Assembly (NCBI RefSeq): GCF_035046505.1
Contig: NC_089825.1
Coordinates: 3,401,563-3,465,562 of the forward strand
Source: Tiliqua scincoides
Lineage: Eukaryota; Chordata; Lepidosauria; Squamata; Scincidae
Length of the DNA stretch: 64,000 bases
Direction of reading: 5' to 3'
Below the pieces are notes generated by a model, which saw only the letters and a list, made by a program, of their open reading frames with translations, ran no database searches and was not told the DNA's origin. This document shows, piece by piece, positions 45,465 to 58,100 of the stretch; position 1 is the stretch's first letter; each line of letters opens with the position of its first letter. The position numbers were made by a program, and so were the translations under genes.

Positions 45465-47685
45465 TGTCATGAATATGTACATGTTAGGCTTTGGTTAGCA
45501 TGTAGAGCCTGAACCAAACTAAGTCAGTAATGGAGAAGTTGCCAGCAGTTCCTAGCTGCAAGAATGTGAGTAAACAAACGAAGATTGTTGTCTCTCCTCT
45601 GCTGACCAGAAAGGACAGACAAGAATTCGTGCAACCCATTGGAATGTAGCATCTTTGCAGACAGAAAGGTGCCTTATCAAGCTGATGAAATGCATCTGTG
45701 GATCTCCAGTTGGGAGGGGTAAGAACTAAGAGGGCTGGCAACCAGGCCCACTTTGAGAAGGTTCTGTCCTCAAAAGTTTCTGATTAGACAGTCTAAATAA
45801 GTATGAAGTCACCTCAGTACTATTAGCATAAGAAGTATAATAATGAGGGCGCAAGGGGGTGTCTGGGTCCCTTCTTGGAGAGAGGTTTTGGGTACAACAT
45901 CCTACACGTGGTGAGCTCCATTGTCTACCATGGGCATCTGGCCTCACAGGTAGCCTGGAGCTAAAAGATCTAGAAGAGTAACTGACACAGGTGAGAGATA
46001 GGGATTAATAGAGATAGCCAGCTAGCATTATTATTTTATTGCTGATATGTTTCCTAGATGTTTATGCCTCTAGCATTTGCTGCCTTATGTAACCTTATAG
46101 TATAGGCAACCTTCAGTCTCGAAAGACTATGGTGTCACGCTCTGAATGCTGGATCTGGAACAGCGTCTAGTGTGGCTGAAAAGGCCGATTCGGGAATGAC
46201 AATCCCTTCCACACTGGGAGCAAGTGCAGTCTGTCCTTGGTCTGTCTCCCTGGCTATGGGCCTTCCTTCTTTGCCTCTTAGCCTCAGACTGTTGGCCAAG
46301 TGTCTCTTCAAACTGGGAAAGGCCATGCTGCACAGACTGCCTCCAAGCAGGCCACTCAGAGGCCAGGGTTTCCCACTTGTTGAGGTCCACTCCTAAGGCC
46401 TTCAGATCCCTCTTGCAGATGTCCTTGTATCGCAGCTGTGGTCTACCTGTAGGGCGCTTTCCTTGCACGAGTTCTCCATAGAGGAGATCCTTTGGGATCC
46501 GGCCATGATCCATTCTCACGACATGACCGAGCCAACGCAGGCGTCTCTGTTTCAGCAGTGCATACATGCTAGGGATTCCAGCATGTTCCAGGACTGTGTT
46601 GTTAGGAACTTTGTCCTGCCAGGTGATGCCGAGAATGCGCCGGAGGCAGCACATGTGGAAAGCGTTCAGTTTCCTCTCCTGTTGTGAACGGAGAGTCCTG
46701 ACTCGCTGCAGTACAGAAGTGTACTCAGGACGCAAGCTCTGTAGACCTGGATCTTGGTATGTTCTGTCAGCTTCTTGTTGGACCAGACTCTCTTTGTGAG
46801 TCTGGAAAACGTGGTAGCTGCTTTACCGATGCATTTGTTTAGCTCAGTATCGAGAGAAGGAGTGTCGGAGATCGTTGAGCTAAGGTACACAAAGTCATGG
46901 ACAACCTCCAGTTCTTGCGCAGAGATTGTAATGCAGGGAGGTGAGTCCACATCCCGAACCATGACCTGTGTTTTCTTTGGGCTGATCGTCAGTCCAAAAT
47001 CTTGGCAGGCCTTGCTAAAACGATCCATGAGCTGCTGGAGATCTTTGGCAGAGTGGGTAGTGACAGCTGCATCGTCGGCAAAGAGGAAGTCACGCAGACA
47101 TTTCAGCTGGACTTTGGACTTTGCTCTTAGTCTGGAGAGGTTGAAGAACTTTCCATCTGATCTGTTCCGGAGATAGATGCCTTCTGTTGCAGTTCCAAAG
47201 GCCAGCTTCAGCATGACAGCGAAGAAAATCCCAAACAAGGTTGGTGCAAGAACACAGCCCTGCTTCACACCGCTTCGGATGTCAAAGGGGTCTGATGTTG
47301 AGCCATCGACATGTCCTTGTGGAAGGATCTGATGATGCTGAGGAGCCTGGGTATGTAACTTTATGTATTTAATAAACTACAATCTCTCTTTTATGAAGTT
47401 GTTTCATTGTCTGTTGGGGACAAAGGTTCAGAATCCTGCCTAGCCGTTTCGCAAGCTACCAAGTACTCATTGAGGTCTAGTAACTTGAGGACTGAAGCTT
47501 TAATTGGAGAAAGCACTCAGTGCCTGCAAGGGATAGAATTAAGCCTATTGGGTCTCAGTGTCCCTGGACTGAGACACTGGCACGTACAGGGTGGTGGCAA
47601 TACTACTAAACAGAGGGGCCTTGAGGGCTTTAGGGTTCGAGAACCAAGAACTCTGAGCACCCCAAACCCCCCTAAGTGTGTGACA
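45465..47685 (+). mobile_element. Solo LTR of an endogenous retrovirus-like element (fossil)
   Basis: The termini are TGTCATG.. and ..GTGACA, an inverted TGTCA/TGACA pair, flanked by a 5-bp duplication GGCCC (45460-45464 and 47686-47690). Without the LINE inside it, the LTR is about 955 bp. A TATAATAA-like box lies near 45835 and an AATAAA at 47371-47376, in promoter-then-poly(A) order. Only one LTR and no internal region are present, so it is a solo LTR left by recombination. It is younger than the hAT MITE it entered and older than the LINE. The family is not assigned. Confidence 0.72.
46102..47350 (-). mobile_element. RTE-like LINE, innermost layer of the nest
   Basis: A 1.25-kb minus-strand copy, 5'-truncated in the RT domain. 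It covers GVKQGCVLAPTLFGIFFAVM, FLFADDAAVTTHSA, LTISPKKTQVMVRDV, LRWLGHVVRMDHGRIPKDLL and the C-terminal Cys/His motif. Two long frames (47268-46666 and 46735-46127) are offset, so there is at least one frameshift near 46700. The flanks are TATGTAACCTTAT (46086-46098) and TATGTAACTTTAT (47352-47364), a 13-bp duplication with one mismatch. Very similar to the copy at 43159. Confidence 0.92.
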
Positions 47686-48139
47686 GGCCCTCAGTGAGGC
47701 CCCAGTCTCCAATGAGCCTCTGGCCCTCCAGATACTTGTGGGAGCCATGCTGGTCTGATGCAACTGCTCTCAGCATGATGGCCAACTGTTTGACCTCTCA
47801 CATGAACTGTGGGACGAGGTCTCCCTCCACTGCTTACTGTTTCACATTTGTGATGCAGCAGGGGTAGCAAAGGAAAGGGCTTATATAGGCCTTGAGCTGT
47901 TGCAAGACCTTCATTCATTCATATCAGTTCCATCTCTAATAAATTCATTTATGTACATTTATTCAAATTTGAAATGTAAATTAATTCTTTCTTTCCCTGG
48001 CCCCGGACAGTGTCAGAGAGATGATGTGGCCCTCCTGCCACAAAGCTTGGACACCCCTGCTTTAAAATGAGAACGATTCTAAGGAAGCTGAACTCCAAAC
48101 ACCCAAACACCGCCATTCAGGGGACAGACCCAAGTGTGC

Positions 48140-48235
48140 TGGTAAAGAACCCGCTTTGCCTGGTGAAGGTTCCAGTTCAAACCTTGGCTGGGGGAAGGGC
48201 TGAGGAAGGACCCTCTGCATGAAGCCCTGGTGCTG
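48140..48235 (+). repeat. tRNA-derived SINE head
   Basis: GCTTTGCCTGGTGAAGGTTC then CAGTTCAAACCTTGGC (B-box-like GTTCAAACC). Only the head is preserved. Confidence 0.45.
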
Positions 48236-48240
48236 GCAGG

Positions 48241-48341
48241 CGGTGGCATAGCTGGGGGGGCAGCGTGCTCAGTGTGGCGGGGCCGCTCGCATGCTCCCTA
48301 CCACACTGAGCACTGCGCCCCCCCCTCCAGCTTCGCCACCG
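48241..48341 (+). mobile_element. hAT-like MITE (GCATAGCTGG family), short copy
   Basis: 101 bp from CGGTGGCATAGCTGG to CAGCTTCGCCACCG, with an internal palindrome (CTCAGTGTGG / CCACACTGAG). I see no clear duplication at its flanks. Confidence 0.7.
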
Positions 48342-48384
48342 CACTGATCCACGTGGGACCTTCCCATTCAGAGGCACGTGGATG

Positions 48385-48541
48385 CGGTGGCGTAGTTGGA
48401 GGGGGGCGGAAAAGCGGTCCTCCCTTCGGAGCCATTCCCGGTGGGCGGGCAGGGAGAAAGCCGTGCGATTCGTTGTGGCCCCCGACGGGAATGGCTCTGA
48501 AGGGACGGGCTGCTTTCCGCCTCCCTCCAGCTACGCCACTG
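48385..48541 (+). mobile_element. hAT-like MITE, second copy, in the PTPN23 promoter region
   Basis: 157 bp from CGGTGGCGTAGTTGGAGG to CCTCCAGCTACGCCACTG, flanked by CGTGGATG (48377-48384) and CATGGATG (48542-48549), a 7 of 8 match. Both arms carry GGAGCCATTCCCGGTGGG or its reverse complement. It ends about 575 bp before the PTPN23 start codon. Confidence 0.88.
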
Positions 48542-48958
48542 CATGGATGCTGCGGACAGCTCTGCATGGATTTCGCAGGCATCTGCCCAGCTGCAGGGTA
48601 GGGAGGCTGCTCGGCTCAGCCTTCCAGGGACCCCCGAGGGGGAGGCGGCGGAGGGCGGGGCGCGAGCAGGGCATCCCCGCTGCGGCTCCTCCACATCATG
48701 CCGTGCCTCCGCTGCTCCCCGCGCCTGGAGAAGCCCAGCCAGAGGCTCCCTCCCTGCTGGGGCGCCCAGAGGGGGCTCTGTCCCAAGGCTCCCCCCGCTC
48801 CCCTCTGTGAGACCAGCAGAGGGCGGGCCCTTCGGTTCCCAAACTGTGGGTTCCGCGCCAAGCCGTGGTGGGTCGCGAAAGCGGCAGGCAGCAGGCGACA
48901 CCCCGCACCACGAGAGCGGCTGCGCGCACCTGGCCAGCTCCGAACCGCCTACGTCGGC

Positions 48959-49030
48959 CACGTGCGCTCGGGGGCGCCGGAACTACCTTTCCCAGCAGGC
49001 CGTGCGGCGGGCGCACGTCAGACTTCCGGT
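48959..49030 (+). promoter_or_regulatory. PTPN23 core promoter motifs
   Basis: A CACGTG E-box lies at 48959-48964. AACTACCTTTCCCAGCAGGC (48981-49000) resembles the ZNF143/SBS motif ACTACAATTCCCAGCATGC. CACGTCA at 49014-49020 is CRE-like, and CTTCCGG at 49023-49029 is a consensus ETS/GABPA site. This cluster 90-160 bp before the ATG, without a TATA box, is typical of a housekeeping promoter. The assignments rest on motif resemblance only. Confidence 0.55.
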
Positions 49031-49116
49031 GCTGAGTGGGAGGGGCGCGCCCAGCAGTCAGTCGGTCAGGGAGGTGCCCCCCGCCGCGTCGGCTGCGCTC
49101 GGAGGCCCGCGGCGCC

Positions 49117-52100
49117 ATGGAGGCGGTGCCCCGCATGCCCATGATCTGGCTGGACCTGAAGGAGGCCGGCGAGTTCGGCTTCCACCAGGCCGTCAAGAAG
49201 GTGAGGCCTGAGGGCAGGGAGGCCGCGGGCGGGGGCCCGGTCGGGGCGGCCCTCTGCCCCCAGGCTGCTGGGGCAGCTGCTGCCCTCCCCGGGAGAGGCC
49301 TGGGGAAGGGGGGCCTCTGGCCGGGGGGGCCTCTGGGCAGGCTGCTCCCCCTGGGCCCTCACCCCCTCTGAGGCACACACAGTGGGTGGGGAGGCAGGGC
49401 CTCCCCAGGGAGTCCTTCGAATAGCAGCACCGCCGCCGCTGCCACGGGAGGCACCCAGGTGCCCACAACCCACGCGTGTATGGAGGGGGTCGCAGAGGGG
49501 GCCACGCAAACGCATGTGGGTTGTGGGCGCTTGGGTGCCTCCCGCAGCGGCGGCGCTGCTTTTCGACGGGCTTCCTGGGGAAGCTCTGCCTCCCCACCCA
49601 CCACACGTCCTGGAGTCACAGCCGCCAAGGTACGGTGGCTCCAAGAGCCTCAGCAGGTGCATGAACCTGAGCGGAAGGACCGCCTGCCGGGTGCAGGTGA
49701 GGTGAACCCCCTCTGGGGCAGTCTCTCCAGTGCCTGTCGCCAGCCTTGCCTCCAGTGCGGCCTCCAGATTCTCAGTGCGCGGGTGCAAGCGAGCCGGGGC
49801 CCTCGGAAGAGAGAACCGGTTCTTGCTGTGGGTGAGAAATCTGGCCTGTTTTGAGCAGAAGGCTAAGCCTGCACCCTGCAAGTTGTCGGGGTGCCCTGGC
49901 GGGGAGCCAGACCCAAACTTACTTTGTGAGGGGGCCAAGGAGACACAAGGGGAAGGCAACTTGGCCAGGCAAGAGGGAGAGCTGCCCAGCGAAGGCAAGT
50001 CTGCTCAACAACAGCCAACAAGTCTGTCCCACATTCCCAGCTCATGGGGAGAAACCTGCTGACAGGGCACTTCTCCCTGGCTGGAGCACCTGATGTTGGG
50101 GAGGAGGTGGGAGTCCAGAAGGACCTTACCCAGTAAGAGGTCAGGGAGGAGGGAGAGACAAGGGAGGTAACAACCAGAAGAGATGCCCTGGGCGGGGTCC
50201 CTTTTATGCCTTCCCCAGTAAGGAAGGGGCAGGGCTGGAGAAGGAAGCAGCCTATATAACTGACAGGAGGCCCATAATGAGGGCAGAAAAGCCAGGAGAG
50301 GCAGAAGGCTGTGTCTCCAACAGCTCCTGCTTAGTCTAAAGGCCTATGCCAGAGAGGAGGATGACCAGGGTGACTTAACCCTCTCCCCCTGAGGCCTCCT
50401 GCGGGGCCCCAAACAGGGCCATCCCCAAGCAGAAGCTGCCTTCTCCCCCAGCCTGCCAGACACCCCTACACAAGTCTTAAAAACCTAAGAACAGCCCCAC
50501 TGGATCAGGCCATAGGCCCATCTAGTGCAGCTTCCTGTATCTCACAGCGGCCCACCAAATGCCTGAGGGAGCACACAAGACAGCAAGAGACCCCATCCTG
50601 CTGCCCTCCCTTGCACCCGGCATTCTGACATAGCCCTTTTCTAAAATTAGGAGGTTGCACATGCACATCATGGCTTGTAACCCGTGATGGATTTTTCCTC
50701 TAGAAGCATATCCTGTGGAAACCAGAGGGTCTTCATTCTGGCTGATCATGGCAGAGCCAAGCACTTTGACACCATGTGGCACTTCTGTAGTAAGGAGCAT
50801 GTTCCAACATGAGGCTTACATTGCATTGTATCTGTCTAAAGCAGTTCTTGTATATCATTGGTTCCCGAACTGTGAAAACCAGCCTGGGGGATCAGTGGAA
50901 TCCTCACAAATGTATAGGATTGTAGCCCCAATGGGGAGCCATGGCCAGTGGTCCAGTAGGTCAAGGGAGTCACCAGCTGAAAAAGTTTAGGAACTACTGG
51001 TGTACATCATCTCACTAAGGAACATGCCTTATTAATGTTCCCTCACATTCTGTGTGCAGAAGTCAATCTCCCACTCCTTCCCTCAGGGAGAAGGATCTCT
51101 TTCCATGGAGATATCCAGAATTCTCAAGCTGTTGTTTTCCTTACAAAGAGCAGGACCCTCCGGAGTGGTGGACTGGACTGAGCCTCTACTTAGGATTTTT
51201 TTACCATGGCCTGGTGATGGATGTCTGCTATGCTTGTATCAAGGGTTCAGTGGACCACTATCCTGAGTTTTTCCTGTTGAGTCTAAGGTCATACCTTCTA
51301 TCAGGGACTGTGTTTTATTTTGTCCCAACATTATATATTGTGCCTTTCTGTGTGGATAATCAAGGTACCTACCAAATGGTCTGTTCTTATTGGTGCTGGG
51401 CACGTTTGACTTGCAATATTGCTGGCGGGGGGGGGATTAGAACTGGGGTGATATGAGTGACAGCTCTGTTTCTGCTGTGGATTTTCTGGATAACACTGGG
51501 AAAGATGCTCTCATGAAGTCTGTCCCAGTTGTGTGCAAACAGTGCACAGATGCCCAAACACATGAAAAGATTATTCGGCTGGCTCAGTTGGTATTGTCAA
51601 AGCATGACTGTATCTCTGCTTTATGTCACTTGTGAACCTGGTACCTGGCTTCCATCACAAGATTGGAGCAGTTATTTTTCAGCCTCCTCTTCTGTGAAAA
51701 GGGCGCAAGAGGGACTGTTTAACCAGATGGTGGACAGAATAAGTATGATAAAATCCACTGTTTGTTAAAGTTGCTGTGTACATGCTTCTTAATCTCTCTG
51801 GAAACACAGCTGTTTCTGCCATTAAAGAGACCTTTTGTCTGGGCCACAACATGCCTATGTTTGGCTATGAGCAAGGAATGAGGCAGCACAAGCCTTTCTG
51901 GCCCAGCCTGTTAGTGCCTGCGGGATGTTGACAAGCGGGAAGCTCCGAGGATGGCATAAGACCTCAGAGGCACGGAGGGCCACAGAAATTGCAGCTTTGA
52001 TGTCAAGGAATTGTGTGGCACTTCTCTGCTTGGTGACTTTGGGAAAAGGAAAGTTTATGTTTTTGCTATTTATCTATAGAATTCATGTGCCACCTGGTGG

Positions 52101-55100
52101 TCCCAAAAATGGCCTCTGCAAATTAATGCCACACCAAACTAAGGCAGAAAAGGGGCCACAGCCCATAAAATCTTAGCATAGGGCAGTGGAGGGGGCAGAG
52201 AAAATCACTGAGGAGTCAGCATGCTGGCTGTCCTATTCTACTTCAACCAAAGGATTTTTTTAACACATTTTAATTTCATTTTTAAAAATTGTTTGTAATA
52301 TGACAGTTTCAAATACAGTGGTGCCTCGCCAGACAAAATTAATTCGCTCCGCGAGTCGTTTCGTATTGCGAAAATTTCGTCTTGCGCAGCGTGGTTTCCC
52401 ATAGGAATGCATTGAAAATTAATTAATGTGTTCCTATGGGCAAAAAAAGTCAGAACAAAGTCAAATTTGGTTTACAAAGTGTTTATTAAGTGCTCTTTAA
52501 AGGCATACATACTGTACAGAGGATTTCAAAAATTTCAAGCACAAAACTTCAACTTTTTAAACATGACCTGGGTATTAATGGTTGTGCGATTTAAAACAAA
52601 CCAAAAAAATGCAAAAAAAATTGTCTTGCAGAGCACGGCCATAGAAAAATTTGTCTTACGAGTCACCAAAAAATTGCAAAAATGCTTTCGTCTCGTGAGT
52701 TTTTCGTTGCGCGAGGCATTCGTCTTGCGAGGCACCACTGTATTCCTCAAACCCCACAAAAAAGAAGCAATTGAATATAATATATTGAACAAATGAGTCA
52801 CATGTTAAATATAAATGTTGTCACTGAGTGGTCGGATGCCAGGAAGGAGGGGGTTAAATGTCTCCCATGGCAGAGAATTGCAGAGAGAACCCCCTCTCCC
52901 GCATCCCACCGGCCACCCTCTGTTTTGGGGTGCAATAAGCGGAAGAGCTTTGGCTGAGCTCAGTGGACAGACTGACTCGTATGGAAGGAGGCGGCCCTTT
53001 CCGCCTCCAAGTCCCAGGACGTCCAGGGCTTCAGTAGTCCTTGTTGGCACATTGGATTGTGCCTGGAATTGCCCATGTGATCCACTGAGCGTCAGACAGG
53101 GAGCAGTGCATGTCGGCTGTAGGAAGGAAGACGCATTTCCTGAGAGATATTCTGTGTGTGTCTGTTGGTGCCTACCCACTTTTCTAGCAGACCTGCATAG
53201 TCGCTTTGATGTAGACTTGACTGGCTGCAGGGGTACCTGGTAGCCATAGGCAGGGTGTGCTTGGTCCAGTGGTCTGTTCGCATTTGGCACAAAGACCCGC
53301 TGTGATATAATGTGGTGGAGATGCTCCATACACCATGGAAGGTTCTCCAGCAGCTCAAGACTAGTTTAATTTACGTCTGCATGCAGAGAATATTTATTTA
53401 GCTCTTAAAAGATTTGTGCTGCATTTCCAGAACTCAGGGTGGCTCACCATTTTAAACATAATCGCGTACAAATTGCATGACGTAATCCAAAACGGCACAA
53501 TTGCCGTTGATCATAGCAGCCACATTGTAAGTAAATAACAATATCGTTTAAAATAGCAGCTGAAAATAAAGATTTTCTCCCCAATGCACAAGAGAAGACA
53601 GAACACAGCTAGAGAGCAGTTGTAAAACTGCAGTGCAGCCATAAACCAGTTCACCTCCTAGTCCCTTAAAATGCTAAGTGAAGTTTTAAAAAAAAGTTTT
53701 TAGCTCTCTTAACTCTGAGGGAGATAATTCCATAATTGCAGTGCCACCCCAAAAAGGCCCTACCCCTAGCTGAGCCCCCTAACTTCTGTTAGAGGCAGCA
53801 CATGGTGCAGGTGCCCCCCAGATGATTTTGCTAAAGTTCCTTGTGAGAACCTTGCTTGAAGTCATCAAATGTCTTGCCATTCAATCCCTAAGCAAATGGG
53901 GAGGTAGGAACGTCCCCTTCCTCATACAGGTGGATGTCAAAACAATTTAGCTAATCCTTTTAGACATCTTACTAGAGTGTGTGAGAGGAAAGCTCGTCTG
54001 TCACTTGGTCAGTGAAGCCTAGCCCTGGGCAGCAATGACTTGGCTTAATTTTTATCCTGAGTCTTCAGCCTTGATCCTCCCTCAGGATAGGGAGGATTAG
54101 ATGTACAAATTATTCTAAAAGGGGGCACATTCTATCCAGAGATGGAATTAGGCTGCAGTTCTTGCCATACTTTATTCTGGGTAATAAAACCCCTACCTCC
54201 TGGTCTCTGTGTGTGGAACCGCCTGCTGGTGGCCTCTGAATGTTTCTGAAGAGCTTGATGACAGTGTGTCTCCCACCTCACTTTGTATGGGAGATAAATA
54301 TTTTGAGAGAGGGGAGCATTCAAAGTTGGAATAGTATCTGGATTCAGATGCAGGACAAGAAGATGACAGTTCTGGATCTCTCTCCAAACAAAAATGGACA
54401 CTGAGCAGTTCTTTATCCCAAGCAGGTCAAAGGCAGGTGCATGCAGAAGGCCTTAGCATCAATCTCTGTTATCTCAAGGTGGAGTTTGGAAGGGTGCCTG
54501 GCGTGACCCTAGAGAGCCAGGACTGAGCTGGGTGGGGGGACAGCGCTGTGACTTGGCAGAAGGCAGCTTCACAGAGTCTCAGGCTGACAGAATCTTAGAT
54601 ATGAGCTGTATGCCTTCCTTTTTCTCATCCCTCCAGTTTGTCCTGAAGAACTATGGTGAGAATCCAGAGAACTACAATGAAGAGTTGAAGAAGCTGGATC
54701 AGCTCCGTCAGGTGAGCACCTCCATCATCCATGTGGTGGAAGGAGTTGCACCACAGCACTTGGCAGGAGGGAGCACGGCTGAGTGCAGCTTTCAGAGTGG
54801 ACAGAAGGTGACAGGGAAATAGAGGCATGGAAGGAGACACTTCTGCCAGAGACAGGAGCTTGATCTGTGAATCTGGCCCCTAAGCCTGTTCCGCCAGATT
54901 CTCAGTCCAAGCTCTGTCTGGAGAATTATGCCTACCTTATGCTAATTAGCTCTTTCCCCCAAAATGACCCTGGTTCTGCCTTGTAGTACTGCTGAACCCC
55001 ACCACCCGGATAGCTCACCTATATAACCTACAGAGGTCCTCCTTTCTCCCCTCTTCTGCCAGCAGCTTCTCCTGTCACTATAGTAGCACGTTGGTCCTCC

Positions 55101-58100
55101 TCAGGTCTCGGAAGTGTGAGCCACACTACAAACTCCAGTGTCTCCAGCAGTTTCTGCTCCAGCAGCCTCCAAAGTCCATTCACACATCAGTCCATCAGCA
55201 GTTCCAGTAGTCAATTAACCATTAGTTCCTCAGTCTGTCAATCCAGTCTCCTTCCTTAAGCTTTTTTCCTTCTGTTACCCACACCAAACTCTCCCTTCAT
55301 CAGGTGCTTTTATGCCTGAGGGCCCTATTGCCTTCAAGTGGCTGCAGCTGTATAGCACACTCCCTGCTGAATGCCCAGGCCTTACCCTTAAAGGGGCCAC
55401 TGCTGACACCACATCCTACCTCCTCGCCAGATCTTCCGCAATTCCAATACAAAGCCTAAGAATAGTTTGGACTTTTCCATGCAGTCATTCCTGTGTCTGG
55501 TGACTGTGTTCTTGGTGATGTGAGACACATACTTTAACATCTCCCATCCCTTGCTGTGGTAGGAATATTCCATTCTCCCAGCACTGGAGGGCACAGTGGG
55601 CCCTCAGTACCTGTGGGGAAGCCATCCCAGGATCTTCAACAGATGCCAGTTTCTGTGAATAATGAGATCTGCAGAGGGTGTGTGCAACACAGCAATTCCT
55701 CCCCTGGGGCTGCACCCCACTCTCTAGAGGTCCTGTGGTTCCCAGACTCAGAAGCCTCCCAGACATGACCAGATATCTCTTCCAGTCGCATCCAGGAGAT
55801 CCTCTGAGGCTCTCCAGCCATGGGCTGAGCATCCACAGATATTCAGATCCCCTTATGCTGAGCCCACAGGTAAGAAGGGCCCACTGTACCACATTTGTTT
55901 CTAGCAAAACATGATGCTTCCCCAAAGGAGCTCCTCTGTTGCTGTTCTGATTGCTGTATGGAATGTGTCTTGGCTGGCGTGTAGCTCCCATTAGAAATGA
56001 ACAACAAGGTGTTCACTGAAGGACTGTTATGTGGTTTATTGTCGTTGTCTCTCCCATCTTGGGAACTGGATTTCTTCCCAGTGCCATTGGAGTTCTGTTG
56101 CTTTCTTCTCTTGCCACAGAATGCCGTGAATGTGCCGCGGGACTTTGAAGGCTGCAGCATTTTGCGGAAGTACTTTGGCCAGCTCCATTACCTGCAGAGC
56201 CGCATCCCCATGGGGGCGGAGCATGAGGCTGCTGTCCCCATCACCTGGTAAGAGTTGGCAGAGAAGTAGGGAGCAGCTTTCTGGGAGATAGCAAAACAGC
56301 TGGCCTGAATGCTAGCGTGAGAAATGGCCAGGATTGCTTGTGTCGGGAAGGGGAAGTAGAGCCAGGGTAGGGGTGACCCTCTGTAAAGACTGAAAACTTC
56401 CTGGAGATGGGATGGGAAGCAAGTGCAGGGACCTGGGAAGAGGTTGCCTGACTAGACATGGAGTGGATAGACAGGGGAAAATAAGCAGCACATGTTCTGA
56501 GTCCTCTTCCAGGCAGCATGTAGGCACAGTAGCAGAGAGGATGGAAAACCTGTGTTGTGGTCATCTGGAATGCAGGTGACTTGGACTGGACTTCCTCAAT
56601 CTAGCTGAAAACTCCATGGGCCTCAAGCAAGAGGCGCTTTGTGGAGCTGAGCAGTTTCTGGGTTGGGAGATGACGCAGCACGATAATATAAGCTGTGTTT
56701 GTGGGGGCTGATCTGGGAAAGGAGTCGTGTATCCTGGACCATGTTCCAATCAACTCCCTCTGTTTGCAGGACTGAGATTTTCTCTGGCAAGTCTGTGACT
56801 CATGAGGACATCAAGTATGAACAGGCCTGCATCCTCTATAACCTGGGTGAGGAAGTTCTGGCCATCTGGGGCTGAACCTGTGTGTACCTGTTTCCAGCAG
56901 GGAAAGTGGCTTTAGAGAGAGGACCTTGTGGCACATCAGACCAAATCAGAATGATCCATCAGAAAGTGTCCTGGCTGTGACTGCCAGGAGTGACTTTCTC
57001 CCACTCTGCTTAACAAGAAGACTGCAGGCCCCAGGCTCATCCAGTGACCACAATCGGCCCTTTAAGTCAGAGGAACCCCTTTCCAAAAATTCTGCTCACC
57101 ACCCACTGATTTGCAGTGCCTGCCAGTTGATTGCTGGCCATCCAGGATGACCTGCCTCAGTTTGAGCCAGGGAAATGAGCCTGCTGGTGACACGTCCTCC
57201 TGCACACCACTGGGGATGCGGCAGCTACCAAATTAATTTCTGCTGAAAGGAGAGCACTTGGCTGGCTGCCTGTGTCTTTCTCCGCATGCCACATTCTGGG
57301 AAGTGCAGGAAGACAAAGGCTGTTTTTCAAGTGGGACAGTGAGGCAGGAACATGGGGAATAAAACAACACATTCCATATGTTTGAAATTTTTCAAGGAAA
57401 AAGCCGTACCCCAAGATTCTCTAGTCTAATCATTCTTGACTTTTCTTGGGCTTTGGACCCTTAGGAGCTCTTTTGAGGTTCCATGGCCCCCTTGTCAAAC
57501 AAGGATACCCCAGGGATACCCCCACACAATGTATTTGAGTTTCCTGAGTCACTGTGCGCCTTTTAGCTGCTCCAGGGCTGCTCAGGGGGCCACATTGCTC
57601 CTGTTGAGAATGGCTGCTCTCATCCAAACATTGACGCAAATTTAAAAACCTTAAAATACTATAATGAACGGTCAGCGTCCCAATGGGCAACATTCTCCCC
57701 GGTTACCGGAGTGTCAGTGGGCAGAAGATTGCAGCTGTCACCTGGCCTTGATTTTGTGACTCTGTCCAACCAGCCATAGGTGCAGTTTGTCACTGGGTGG
57801 TCCAACTTCACAAGGGAATTTTTTCCCCACATTCTGTTCTCAGACCAAGAGCCTCCTCACAGTTGAACCCTGCTCCATGGCCCACCTGCTGCATGTTTGC
57901 CTGTATTTGTTTTAACTTTATTTTCATTCTGAGTTGAGGCTGCTGTGCAAATGCCAGGCAACAGCGGCGGCGGCAGCTTCCTCATCCCCCCCTCTTCCTG
58001 TGTCCCCAAAGCGTGAGGTGCTTCGCCTCGTGAATACTGATGTAGGGCAGCCCTGCATGCTGAATTTCGTGGTAGGCTTGATGCCATCTGGTTTGGGGGC

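Larger units (their letters stand above)
45402..48059 (-). mobile_element. hAT-type MITE, outer layer of a three-level nest
   Basis: Same family as 11219-11685, in the opposite orientation. The ends are CAGGGGTGCCCAAACCCC and AGCTTGGACACCCCTG. The flanks are a perfect 8-bp duplication CTTTAAAA (45394-45401 and 48060-48067). About 430 bp belong to the MITE itself (45402-45464 and 47686-48059); the rest is the solo LTR and the LINE inserted within it. Confidence 0.92.
48150..49860 (+). promoter_or_regulatory. CpG island of PTPN23
   Basis: CpG-dense DNA from about 48150 to 49860, spanning exon 1 and the start of intron 1. Its upstream part includes two GC-rich MITEs and its downstream part a 220-bp hairpin, so mobile or foldback DNA makes up a visible share of the island. 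Confidence 0.75.

Noticed and set aside
48368-49998. Long frames in the PTPN23 island (222 aa plus, 310 aa minus and others)
   Set aside because: Same GC effect. They run through the MITEs and the intron 1 hairpin and show no domain or splice support.
50060-50480. LTR-like stretch with a TATATAA box
   Set aside because: I could not find paired terminal dinucleotides or a target duplication, and the similarity to other copies is weak.
51052-51456. 134-codon frame in PTPN23 intron 1
   Set aside because: No motif, no splice support and no good start context. Likely chance.
52428-52796. 122-codon frame
   Set aside because: It lies within the Tc1/mariner MITE, is rich in Lys and Phe from AT-rich DNA, and is not a transposase.
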